Source: Zizania palustris
Lineage: Eukaryota; Streptophyta; Magnoliopsida; Poales; Poaceae
Length of the DNA stretch: 64,000 nt
NCBI GenBank assembly: GCA_019279435.1
Contig: JAAALK010000287.1
Coordinates: forward strand, 12,772,162 to 12,836,161
Direction: 5' to 3'
A program made the position numbers and the translations under genes. A model generated the notes under the pieces. That model was not told the DNA's origin. It searched no databases and worked only from the letters and a program-made list of their open reading frames with translations. Positions 54,912 through 64,000 of this stretch are shown here, one piece after another. How positions within the stretch are numbered: the first letter of the stretch is position 1; each line of letters begins with the position of its first letter.

Positions 54912-54913
54912 AC

Positions 54914-55561
54914 TGTTGGGACGACGGATCGAACCAGCAGGTTTTTGAGAGTGGTGGAATGCAGTGTGTTTCATATTATTGGATCATGTGTCCTACAACT
55001 ATAGCTAGTGGCGGTATTTATAGGCCGCCTTGCCCTAAAGGGCCAGACGCCTCCAACCTGCCAACCGCTACTCGACCGGACACTGGTCAACAGTACCGAC
55101 AAAACAGACCCCGCGTAGTACAGACAAAAAGGACTCCATGTGGTACAGACAGGAAGATTCGACTCTGACAGCGCATCAGCCATGCCGGACACTGCCTGAG
55201 CCGCCCGGCATGACGTAGACAATCACGATCCTATCCCCCTGTAAACTTGACCGGTCTTCTTTCTGCCAAGCCCTTCTCCGAGGCCGCTGCTCGGTCCGAA
55301 AGGATACCTTCGGCACCCAGGCCTCGGGGGGCGCCCTCCCGGCATCTTCAGTCCAGAGGGTGGCCTCCGGCTTCTGCCTGGTCACCCCTTCCCCGAGGAC
55401 CTCTCCAGTGCGCCCCGGAGCCCCCGAAGGCCTTCGGCTTCCTTGCCCGGAGGTCCAGGTCCCTCCGGCATGGGGCTTCGGGCCTTCCGGTAGTGACTTC
55501 CCTCCAGAGCCGTACAGTCCTTCTCGCTCCCCTGCGGTCATCGGGATTATCTCCCCCAACA
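54914..55561 (-). repeat. Tat-E 5' LTR
   Basis: 648 bp, same length and ends as 43453-44100, with about 25 differences. Followed by GGAGA at 55562-55566. Confidence 0.93.
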
Positions 55562-55824
55562 GGAGAGTTTTAACTTGAGTTTGAATTTGAAGATGGATAG
55601 AATTTCGAATTTCTGAAGTTTGGCTTGAAACATTGAATTAGAAGAAAATTAGTATTTGGACGGTGAATAATATATTTCATAAGATGGTATTATTTTAAAA
55701 AAAATAGGTTTAAGCATCTATTTTTAGCACATTTCATTGGAAATTAAGGCTCTTAGATAAGGTGCTTAGCATTTTTTATTATTTTAGCACTTGTTTAAGC
55801 ACTCATGCATTGGAGGTGTCCTTA

Positions 55825-57549
55825 TATTACTAGTGGAGATAGAGGATGACCAACTTATATAATGAGGTTGTCTTCATCCCACTAAGCCATGGGTACGTGG
55901 GAGAGAAAGCGAGTCCCATATGCGCTAGCTCGCCTCACCTTGTCTAGTCAGGCTCGGACTTTGTGGGCACACGACATATGTGTGAATGGTCTGTCAAAAT
56001 CTGACTCCTCACCTTGTAAGAATGCAGCCTCCTTTTGCCATTCTGATTTTTTGTAATTTGACCCATAATCAGTGTATGGAAATCGACTTAGTTTAGGTTA
56101 TGATCGCGATGCGAGATCAAGCCAGCTCCCATATAAATATCAGAGTATTCGACCCGCACCGAAGAACACAACATATTAGATCAGAACGCCTCTAACCGAG
56201 CTAATTTTTTGCCTCTCCTCTCTGTTGCACCGCCACCATAGTCCACTGCATCCCGTCGGCCGGTGTACATGGACGAACATGAGAGCAAGTATTTAGAACC
56301 TATTATCCTTGTGATTTGTACTGGGAAAGGATGAATAAGGTTTTTAGGAAATGCTCCACACAACTACTCACGTTCGTCATCACAACTGTCTACGTCAACT
56401 GTTGGTCACCGTCGCTTGTGGTCCGACACCAACAGGGATCATTTTGTATCGGTTATGGCTTAATCGTCTACTAGCGTACAGTATGTGAGTCATACTCTCT
56501 TACGGTTCTTAATCATATTTAGCGAGATGATGATTGTAATGTTCATATTACTTGTATGTTTGATCTATCTATTTTAGAAATTAATCTTGTAATTGCCTAA
56601 TTATTCAACAGATCAGATTGAGAAATAAGTTTTGCACATGATTATTTTAAAAGTTGTATTTAAAATGCTAGAAAACCTAAAAAGAGCCCAATATTAATAT
56701 TATTTGTAAATACATATCTCTACAAAAGAAGTTGGTCGATACATCATTTATATATCGTACTTGAACCCTTCTCTCTTCCACTTCATTTACCAAAGTCATT
56801 CCACCTACCTATAAAAACGTAAAATAAAATTACAACAGAAATAGTTTATTAGTGACAATAATAATAATAGTAGGCCACAATCAGACATTTGTTTTACAAA
56901 TAACAATAACATGGAAACCCTAACAAATTGGTATAAATACCCAGAAAAGATAATATGGAGTCATAGAACGAACAACATGTTTTGGTTTTCTTAATGGCAA
57001 TAACAATAGATGATGCCCAAAAACACAAACAAATTGGTATAACCGTGGAAAATGACAAAAATGAATCATAGGAGAACCAGCAAATTGTTTCTGTTATCAG
57101 TGGAAATAATAGTAGACCGAAAATAAATTATATTTACTTTTTATTTACCCATACATCATACTTAAGATCTAAATGAGAGCTCATGGTGGTACAAGCTCTC
57201 TATTTTGGTTCATTGCAAGTTTGCAACCACAGCTGTGACCGAATTCTATTTAGATTGTCTACATTTACTATGAGGTTGTAGATATATTATTTTAAGCTGT
57301 CTTATTGAGAAAATAAAATATAGATTTGGATTCTATTGCAAGGCATGAGTGCTGAAAACAAACTTAAATCAACACCGAATTTAGAAGTTAGTATTGTGTT
57401 ACGTCTCTATCTCAGTACCAACGGCAAATCCGGTTTCTACAGTCTCAGAACTAGGCCCCAATTACAGTATTAGTTAGACTGATAAGCTCATAAAGGCCCA
57501 CAACACCAATTCCAAATGACTGCATCGAGAACTATGTTTAGTTCGGTTA
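55825..57549. other. Intergenic DNA with possible LTR remnant
   Basis: Nothing coding was recognised. 56100-56470 has a TATA-like ATATAAATATCAG near 56132 and a leader-like stretch, compatible with an old LTR or its untranslated region, but no ends could be set. 56640-57540 is AT-rich with no structure noted. Confidence 0.4.
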
Positions 57550-58496
57550 TGTTGACACCTAAATTTTCCATCAATTTGGAATAGAACAAGTGCTAACCAA
57601 GTTTTGAAGAAATTGGAAATTCTGTGCGAATGCCGGTCTGACTTTTTCTACATGACCGGTTCGACCTTAGTTATGTGACCGGTCTGACCGGTAATACATG
57701 TTCGGTCTGACCTCCCATGTACCACCGGTCCGACCGGCCATGCATGGCTGGTTTGACTTTTAGGATTCCAGCACTCCGAGTCCGAGTTAGTTACAACTAT
57801 TTCTCGTGTTTTTTATTTAAACCTGAGATATTTCGTATCTAAATCAATCTATAACCACCCTATGACGTGGATAACCTCCAAATCTCACAAGACCAGCCCC
57901 TATATAAAGGGACAAGGCCGATTCAAGCCAAGCCTCGGCAACACTACATTAAATCGTTCTTTTCGCTTTCAATCTACTATCTCTCTTTATCTCTTGCCCT
58001 AGCATTATTTTCCTTACTCTAACATTAGTCCTAGCAACATCTCTTTGTCAATTTGATCCGTAAATTGTTCGTACTTCGCCACATTATCACGAGTTATCTA
58101 TGGGTTTGATCTGAAAACCTCCCGTTTCACCATCGTTACGGGTTTTTATCAATCTAATATAGTAATTCGGTCCCTAGACCGAGTTGCTACTATTTATACG
58201 TGTTTTGCAGGGGCCAAGACGTCCATCTTCATCACCAAGAAGCCCCTGCACCGAGCCGTCATGGACAAGGAGATCGCTGACAAGCCAATGCGTTTCCTGC
58301 CCTAGTCGTCGATCTGACCGCCGGCAATAGGCGGTCTAACCGCCTCTACATGGTCGGTCAAACCGGCTTTGTCCCATCGGTTCGATCAGCCCTCTACTGG
58401 CCGGTTCGATCAACCACCCCTTTGCACCACCGGTCTATCCACCGGACGCAAGTCGGTCTGACCGCCGCCATTAGGCCGGTCTGACCGACCCCTGGT
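57550..58496 (+). repeat. Probable truncated LTR with GGTCTGACC motifs
   Basis: Begins TGTTGACACCTAAATTTTCC, a typical plant LTR start, and has a TATATAAAGGG promoter-like box near 57901 and a downstream leader. Two clusters (57630-57770 and 58310-58490) repeat CCGGTCTGACCG and variants. No matching TGTCAACA end was found before the minisatellite at 58497, so it is presumably truncated. Confidence 0.5.
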
Positions 58497-58705
58497 ATCT
58501 CCAAAATTAAACATCTCCATAACAACATCATCCATAACAAAAATATCTCCAAAATTAAACATCTCCATAACAACACCATCCAAAAAAATATCTCCAAAAT
58601 TAAACATCTCCACAACAACATCACCCATAACAAAAATATCCCCAAAATTAAACATCATCCGTAACAAAAATATTTCCAAAATTAAATATCTCCATAACAA
58701 CATCC
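58497..58705 (+). repeat. Minisatellite, 34-48-bp unit
   Basis: Five imperfect copies of ATCTCCAAAATTAAACATCTCC followed by ATAACAACATCATCCATAACAAAA, starting at 58497, 58545, 58590, 58638 and 58672. Confidence 0.85.
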
Positions 58706-58878
58706 ATACTCAACATAGAAAACTAGTTATAGCTTCTTTTCTTATTCCTCATCTTCTTTCTCACTATCACCATCACCAACACTTGTCTTCTTCTTGATCT
58801 TCCTCTTCACCATATCTGCACATCAACTTCTCTTTGCTTCATCTAGTAATTTTAGGATATAAACTTATCAATAAGCAT

Positions 58879-60120
58879 TTAATAATAACACCATTCAACA
58901 ATATCTATAAACTTATCGGCCAGCAGTTTTAGCGTGTATTCCCTCCTCAAAGAGCCAGAAAGCGCTAGAAGCATACGCAGCTGATCCGACACTTTCACAA
59001 ATACCAATGCAGCATTGAAAACTTCGGTGCCACTAAACCCAAATTTCTATAGCTCAAGGATAACTCTATTATGCAACTTTTGTTGTGTGTCCTCTTCATT
59101 GGCTATCGTCTCTTGAACCTCAGCCTCACGCATCATTGATTTTGCCATTGTACCCACATACCTAGAAACACTCTTCAATTCACTTTGAACCTCAACAAAC
59201 ATATCCAAAAAACAATCACCCAATGAGCTATCATTTAACTTGCCATCGTCTTTCTTACACTTCTTAAAGCACGAAGACGTTGAATCAACACTCCTTCGAG
59301 GTGTTTCTATGCATGCTCTCTCTTGTACATTATCCTGATCTGACATATCTTCAAGAGTAATTTCTTTCTCCATATTTGACACTACTTCATCAATCCCTTC
59401 TGCTCCTTCACATGTGGCTATATCTTTTCCATATACTACAGCTAATGTATCATAGAAAGGAAATGCAATACCATACAAATCTTTTGTCTCATGATTTTTC
59501 TGTAAAACGACAATAGAAATTAATGAAAATGTACATTATTGAGTGAAATTTTCCTTGTTCTAATAAGAAATGTTAAGCTAACAATAGAGTGCGCCATCTT
59601 ATTTCTACATTTTCTTTGTCAAGGTTTTTCTCTAGGGCAATGGATGGAAAATTGCAACAGCTTCGACTAGATGGAGTTGCTCTGTAGATGTTTTAAGCTG
59701 ACAAATCTGATTAGTTAATCAAATAAAAACTCACCATCTCAATCATTCACTATAATATCTAGTGCAACACTAATAAAAATAATTTTCACTCCATTTCTAT
59801 TCTGTAACTTTTCATCCGTTGCAAATTGTAATAGACTATTGTTCTTACATTTTTATCGAGAAAACTTGGCCAAAAGGAATGTAATTATCTTCTAGATAAC
59901 TCATAACAGAAAAAACATATTTACAAAATAAAATTAGACAAAGGGAAATGTGTATAGAACCAAAGCAACTTACTTTACAATGGTCATCATACTGCTGCTT
60001 CTCACAATGCCGCAACATCTTCCTAGTGTCATTTCATGAGAACCCATTCTTTCCTAGCATGACCTCAATCACCCCATATTTGGTCCTAAAGTGCCTCACA
60101 CTTGACTCGATGTGGGGAAC
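58879..60120 (-). pseudogene. Myb/SANT-like gene, 5'-truncated and broken
   Basis: The minus-strand exon 60120-59974 reads VPHIESSVRHFRTKYGVIE, MLGKNGFS, a TGA (Trp in the family), NDTRKMLRHCEKQQYDDHC, and ends at a GTAAGT donor. A 465-bp intron ends ...TTTTACAG at 59509. The exon 59508-58879 continues in phase: KNHETKDLYGIAFPFYDTL, VVYGKDIATCEGAEG, then a TAG at 59047-59049, then FGFSGTEVFNAALVFVKVSDQLR and SLRREYTLKLL. This matches plant Myb/SANT-like proteins (the Myb_DNA-bind_3 type). The DNA-binding N-terminus is lost at about 60120, where DUF4283-gene DNA begins. A small possible last exon (MVKRKIKKKTS) lies at about 58810-58750. Confidence 0.7.
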
Positions 60121-60228
60121 AACGGTAAGACCACAACAGTGTTATCCCAAAGCCATCAGAATAGGCAGCAGGGTTCATCTCAGTCGCTCGAGCAGCTTCC
60201 CCCTCTCTCTCACTCAAACTCCCCAAGC

Positions 60229-61173
60229 ATGGCCTCGCATCAGACTGTAACTCAGTCATCTAGGGGTGCCCTGCGGCGCCCGATGGAGGATTCGTGTTTC
60301 ATCTCGGCAACGGGGAAGATTGATGCCAGGGTGGAGAAGTTCTCTAACCACTCTTTTGTGGCTTGGGAGATAGATGTGCCGCCAGGGAGGGAGAAGTCGG
60401 ACATCAACCGCTTTGCCGATGACTTCCGCATTTTCTTCGGGCTTAACCGCATGACTCATCTTCAGGTGAAAAGTTTCTTTCCAAAAGATTTCCTTTGCAC
60501 ATTAACAAGCACCGAGGTGCGTGCTGCTACACTGGAAGCACAAACCATTGTTGTGAATGGTAGGACTTACAGTTTTCGACCATGGGATGTCAAGCTCCAT
60601 GCTCGTCCTGCGACCCTGCCTTTTCATGTGCGGCTCTGTGTTGAGGGCCTTCCTATGCATGTGTGGACGGAGCAGGCAATTGCTCATGTGGTGGGGCGGT
60701 TCTGTGCCGTGCACTACATTGAGGACTACACAAGGAGGGGAAACTTCTCCCAGACTTATGACCTCTGGACTTGGTGCCAGGACCCTGAGCGCATCCCCAA
60801 GGTCTTGTGGCTCACTGTGGCTAACCCGGACCCAGTGCAGGGTACCATCAATATTCCTTGGGTGCAGGCGGAACCTTACGATGCATCAGTCGAGGGGGCA
60901 AAACTGGGTCACACGTACAAAGTTTTAATCCATGTCGACAAGATTGAAGATTTTTCACTAGTGTCTCATGTGAATCAACAGAACAGCCGCTCCTGCGAGT
61001 GGCGCTTAGGGGTGCCTGATGGAGATGAGGTGCGTGGGCCTCCACTGAATGGACGGGTGTGCAGTCAATTCCCTCCCCGTCATCGCAACCATGAGAATGA
61101 CGAGGATGAGGGGGGGACTGAGACTACTACCAAGCTCGGGGGCGTCGAATGCGCTCTATATGGGCTCGCATAG
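60229..61173 (+). CDS. DUF4283-like grass protein (interrupted downstream)
   Basis: The ATG at 60229 (MASHQTVTQ) follows a pyrimidine-rich leader; the GTG-started extension from 60112 is rejected. The 314-residue frame includes RFADDFRIFFGLNRMTHLQV, FFPKDFLCTLTSTEVR, FRPWDVKLHARPATLPFHVRLC, and VEGLPMHVWTEQAIAHVVG, the pattern of DUF4283-type proteins. These are abundant in grasses and often related to LINE ORF1 or nucleic-acid-binding proteins. There is no zinc knuckle before the stop at 61173. A different frame (61149-61372) may continue the protein after a frameshift; it is cut at 61373 by a Sirevirus insertion. Function is unknown. Confidence 0.65.
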   Translation: MASHQTVTQSSRGALRRPMEDSCFISATGKIDARVEKFSNHSFVAWEIDVPPGREKSDINRFADDFRIFFGLNRMTHLQVKSFFPKDFLCTLTSTEVRAATLEAQTIVVNGRTYSFRPWDVKLHARPATLPFHVRLCVEGLPMHVWTEQAIAHVVGRFCAVHYIEDYTRRGNFSQTYDLWTWCQDPERIPKVLWLTVANPDPVQGTINIPWVQAEPYDASVEGAKLGHTYKVLIHVDKIEDFSLVSHVNQQNSRSCEWRLGVPDGDEVRGPPLNGRVCSQFPPRHRNHENDEDEGGTETTTKLGGVECALYGLA

Positions 61174-61510
61174 GCTGCAAAGATGACCCAGACGTCCATA
61201 CTCAAGCAATCGGAGCTAGGAATGGCTCTGCTAGGTCAGTTGGGTACCGTAGGTACTCCGCTGGGAACAACTTCACTACAAAGGTAATTACACCATCTGA
61301 GGCTCAGTCCATTGCTAAGAAGGATGAAGTGTTGTGTGCCCCCATGAACCCGGGGGAAGTAGAAGCGGTTGGTGTAGGACCGAAAGTAGCGACCAGAGGG
61401 GGGGTGAATGGGCGCCTAAAAAATTCTTTCGAATCAATGGCCTACTCCCAAAACCCAATGCATTTAAAAAGAAAACTAAACAGCAAAGCGAGAACAAATT
61501 GACTAAGTCT

Positions 61511-62020
61511 GCAGATTCGAAGTTTGCTGATTCTGAGGTCGTAGATTCTGAGGTTGCAGATTCTGAGGTTGCAGATTCTGAGGTTGCAGATTCGAAGGTT
61601 GCAGATTCGAAGGTTGCAGATTCGAAGGTTGCAGATTCGAAGTATGCAGATTCGATGTATGCAGATTCGAAGTATGCAGATTCGAAGCCTGCAGATTCGA
61701 AGTATGCAGATTCGAAGTATGCAGATTCGAAGCCTGCAGATTCGAAGTCTGCTGATTCGAAGTCTGCTGATTCGAAGTATGCAGATTCGAAGCCTGCAGA
61801 TTCGAAGTCTGCTGATTCGAAGTCTGCTGATTCGAAGTCTGCAGATTCGAAGCTTGCAGATTCGAAGTCTGCTGATTCGAAGTGTGTAGACTCGAAGCTT
61901 GCAGATTCGAAGTCTGCAGATTCGAAGCTTGCAGATTCGAAGTCTGCAGATTCGAAGCTTTCAGATTCGAAGTCTGCTGATTCGAAGCCTGCAGATTCGA
62001 AGCTTGCAGATTCGAAGTCT
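61511..62020 (-). repeat. 15-bp minisatellite, 34 units, inside the Sirevirus LTR
   Basis: 510 bp of GCAGATTCGAAGYYT-type units without length change. Because 15 is a multiple of three and few variants make stops, all frames on both strands stay open: Ala-Asp-Ser-Lys-X on the plus strand, Ala-Asp-Phe-Glu-Ser on the minus strand. It lies toward the U5 end of the LTR. Confidence 0.92.
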
Positions 62021-62469
62021 GCTACACAGAGTTGGACTTCACACAAGAAAAGGGACTTTGACCCTGCCAACTCGATCAAAAAGCAACACAGAAAAAGCAA
62101 GACTAAAGTACTAGCATACTGTAGCTACAGGAAAGTAGTACTACTTGCTACAGAGTAGTAGTACTACTTGCAACAGCAAGAACTAGTACTACTTCTCACG
62201 AAGAACACATACAACAGAGAAGCTTCTGTTCCAAATAAATTGACCACACGCATAGAGAATGAACTGCAGTGCACAAAAATGCTTCGCACAAGCAAAAACA
62301 GCCAGATTAAAAGCTTTCCCAGACAACAAAAATCACTTAAAAACTTCAGGAAGAACAAGGCTTGTTGCCTGGTGGCTCACGCATGAACAGGAGAGAGAGA
62401 ATGCAAGAAACAAAGTGACCCAAAGGAGGAGTATTGATTTTCAGCAAAAGGGTAGTCCAAACCCTAGGG

Positions 62470-62481
62470 GTTGGGGTCCTA
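62470..62481 (-). promoter_or_regulatory. TATA box of the Sirevirus LTR
   Basis: The minus strand reads CCTATAAATAGG, flanked by GC-rich DNA and followed by a leader-like stretch, the expected LTR promoter position. Confidence 0.6.
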
Positions 62482-63028
62482 TTTATAGGCAGCCCAACAC
62501 TAGGAATATTCTACCTGCCCCTTAGGGTTTTTACAGACTCAAAAATACAGAAAAAGACTCTACTGCCCTTAGGTATTTTTACAGACACAACTGACTGACT
62601 GTGGGCCTAGAGTAACAGATGACATATCCGGAAGCTACTCTTCTGGACAGTCGGATACAGAATCAACGGTTGTCAGTTTTACGCCGAAACTGACAAAGCC
62701 TCCACCAGCTTTGCACCAGGTACCCGGATTGGGCCGGCCCGACTCCGCAGCTCTCTCAGCCCGGCAATCGCTCACCGCCCGTGTACCTGAGTCAATCCTG
62801 GTCAACAGCCCAGTGGGTCTTCTGCTGCTCCTGGCCCATGTACCCGGATTGGGCCAGCCCGACTTCGCAGCCTCCTCTGCCCGACAGTCGCTCGCTGCCC
62901 GTGTACCTGAGTCACACGCGGCCCATAAAACAGCAGATCTCTTCTTCTTTTGTCCTCTTTGACTATCGTTGACAATGACTCATCACTTCTAGAGCCATGA
63001 GGCCCACGCTATTCAGCATGGCTCCTCA

Positions 63029-63380
63029 ATCTCCCCCTTGATGAGTGCATTGTCAACATTCCTCTTTTCACAGCTCTTCAGCACCTGCGAACAAATGTGG
63101 AAACACGAAAAACAAGATACAAGGAAACAAAGAAGAAGAAAAATAAGGTAAAAGTTTAACCCTAATGACCAAAAGCCAACCAAAAGCAAGAAACGGTCAT
63201 TATGGTTAACCAAAACGTAAAAGCTCAAAATGAGTGCGATTGCAGAATAACAAGGATATCAACAGAGTAAGAACTCCCCCTTAAACTCTGATCCCAAATT
63301 TTCTCCCCCTTGTTGACAAGTGAACTCATCAAGCACTCAAAAAGAGACACAGACTCCCCCTGAAATGCAACTCCCCCTCA
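63029..63380 (-). other. Cluster of polypurine tracts before the Sirevirus LTR
   Basis: On the minus strand AAGGGGGAGATT adjoins the LTR (63029-63040), and GGGGGAG-type tracts recur at about 63275, 63302, 63354 and 63371. The first is the functional primer position; the others look like copies. Confidence 0.7.
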
Positions 63381-64000
63381 AAATATGCAGTAAATGCAAT
63401 TGGGGTGCAGGTGGAGTGAAGAAAGCATGCTTCTCAGATATGATTGACTGCAAATACAGTATCTAACAGGTATAGCAAAAGAGATACTGTCCAAGACACA
63501 TGGCATGATCAGTGCAACAGATGATATCTAAAGAAAGTCATTTAGCACGCATTTTTCAGTTTTGGCAAATAAAAGCATCACCACATTTTCTAGTAAAACA
63601 AGCAAGGTAAAGCATGAAATGCAGAAGCTAACTGATGTCTACCAAGATAAGCATTGTTCAAAAACAAAGTGCTTCAGCAAACTTGTTATCCGTTTACAGT
63701 TCAGGCTTTTTCATTATCCTTTGTCATTTGTGCCAAGGGTTATTTGCATGTCAAACCTTATGCTAACCGACCAAGTCAAGCCTAGGCCAGAATTGGACCA
63801 TCAGAAGCTTAAGACATTGATCTCGGCATACACTATACTGTCCTAGTTCATACCAAAGTGCTATGGTAAGCAATCCAGAACAATATAATGCGACAAAGCA
63901 AACTCACTTGGATCTTTTCGATTTTAAGCATAAAAAGGAATGGAATTTTCATTCATTTTTGATTTTTATCATTTTATAGTACATTTTCCATGTTAAAGCA

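Larger units (their letters stand above)
43453..55561 (-). mobile_element. Tat-E: 12.1-kb Tat-lineage element with antisense spliced gene
   Basis: The LTRs at both ends are 648 bp each, TGTTGGG...CCCAACA, with a perfect GGAGA duplication. Minus-strand order: 5' LTR, primer site, gag, protease, RT, RNase H, integrase, tandem repeat, antisense gene (+ strand), polypurine tract, 3' LTR. I count about 25 differences between LTRs (about 4%), mostly transitions. At a commonly used grass rate of 1.3e-8 per site per year this gives roughly 1.5 million years (hand count). It differs from Tat-A to D in LTR and protein sequence. The reading frames carry TAG/TGA stops and frameshifts. Confidence 0.93.
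42867..55821. mobile_element. Tourist-like (PIF/Harbinger) element split by Tat-E
   Basis: The left end GGCCATCTCCAATGCA at 42867 and the right end (reverse complement GGACACCTCCAATGCA) at 55821 are inverted repeats flanked by TTA on both sides (42864-42866 and 55822-55824), the PIF/Harbinger target size. Only 42867-43447 and 55562-55821 belong to it (about 840 bp); the rest is the inserted retrotransposon. No transposase was seen. Confidence 0.75.
61373..63028 (-). repeat. Sirevirus 3' LTR
   Basis: On the minus strand it starts TGAGGAGCCATGC at 63028 and ends ...CATTCACCCCCCCC...CGGTCCTACA at 61373. It is 1,656 bp, of which 510 bp is a 15-bp repeat array. Flanking GTTGG at 61368-61372 would be the right target-site copy. 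Confidence 0.75.
61373..64000 (-). mobile_element. Sirevirus (Ty1/copia) 3' end, continuing past the window
   Basis: On the minus strand 64000-63029 is the non-coding region before the 3' LTR. It contains several GGGGGAG-type purine tracts, and the LTR spans 63028-61373. The text CATCAAGGGGGAGATTGAGG at the boundary is the typical Sirevirus/Maximus junction. Clustered purine tracts upstream of the 3' LTR are a known Sirevirus trait. The pol genes would lie beyond 64000. No clear gene was found in 63029-64000. Confidence 0.75.

Noticed and set aside
61334..62158. Plus-strand protein of Ala-Asp-Ser-Lys repeats
   Set aside because: It begins in the DUF4283 gene remnant and runs across the Sirevirus LTR boundary at 61373 into an antisense minisatellite, so it is not a natural gene.

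Overview
The window is nuclear DNA of a grass, most likely a member of the rice tribe (Oryza or a close relative). The grounds are Tat/RIRE2-like and long-LTR Tekay-type Ty3/gypsy elements, a Sirevirus (Ty1/copia) end, grass-type MITEs, spliced genes with GT-AG introns, and one GC-rich protein gene that reads as a clade A protein phosphatase 2C very like rice OsPP2C68. No bacterial, organellar or CRISPR features were seen. Species was not determined; the PP2C differs enough from my memory of the O. sativa protein to suggest another species.

Layout. 1-35045 is a stack of nested retrotransposons: Tekay-1 (+, 1-7770, 5' LTR outside the window) sits inside a Tekay LTR (7771-9493), which sits in a Tat element A (+, 9494-11480 and 16859-20374). 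Tat-A is split by a truncated Tat-B (-, 11481-16858). Next come a nearly full-length Tat-C (-, 20375-30408), a Tekay-3 LTR (-, 30409-34274) and a Tat-D fragment (-, 34275-35045). 35046-37800 is unassigned repeat-like DNA, a short tandem duplication, a possible MITE and a GC-rich patch. 37800-39238 is the only clearly functional host gene: an intronless PP2C with ABRE motifs upstream. 39239-43452 is gene-flanking DNA rich in small DNA transposons (a MITE, a hAT element with an 8-bp target duplication, a Stowaway-like MITE, and the left half of a Tourist-like element).

43453-55561 is an intact-ended 12.1-kb Tat-lineage element (Tat-E, minus strand) with two 648-bp LTRs and a GGAGA target duplication, inserted in the Tourist-like element. 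Besides gag-pol it carries a separate antisense gene (44681-48431, +) with its own TATA box and four introns whose removal keeps the reading frame, plus a GAGCTC-rich tandem array between the converging units. This is the most unusual object in the window.

55562-64000 holds LTR-like debris, a minisatellite, a broken Myb/SANT-like gene (-), a DUF4283-like gene (+) lying against it, and a Sirevirus 3' end (-, from 61373) inserted in that gene. The Sirevirus LTR contains an exact 34-unit, 15-bp minisatellite.

How the parts relate. The PP2C is probably an ABA-signalling phosphatase under ABA feedback control. Almost everything else is transposon sequence in various stages of decay. Comparison between copies shows CAG to TAG changes, the footprint expected from cytosine methylation at CHG/CG sites.
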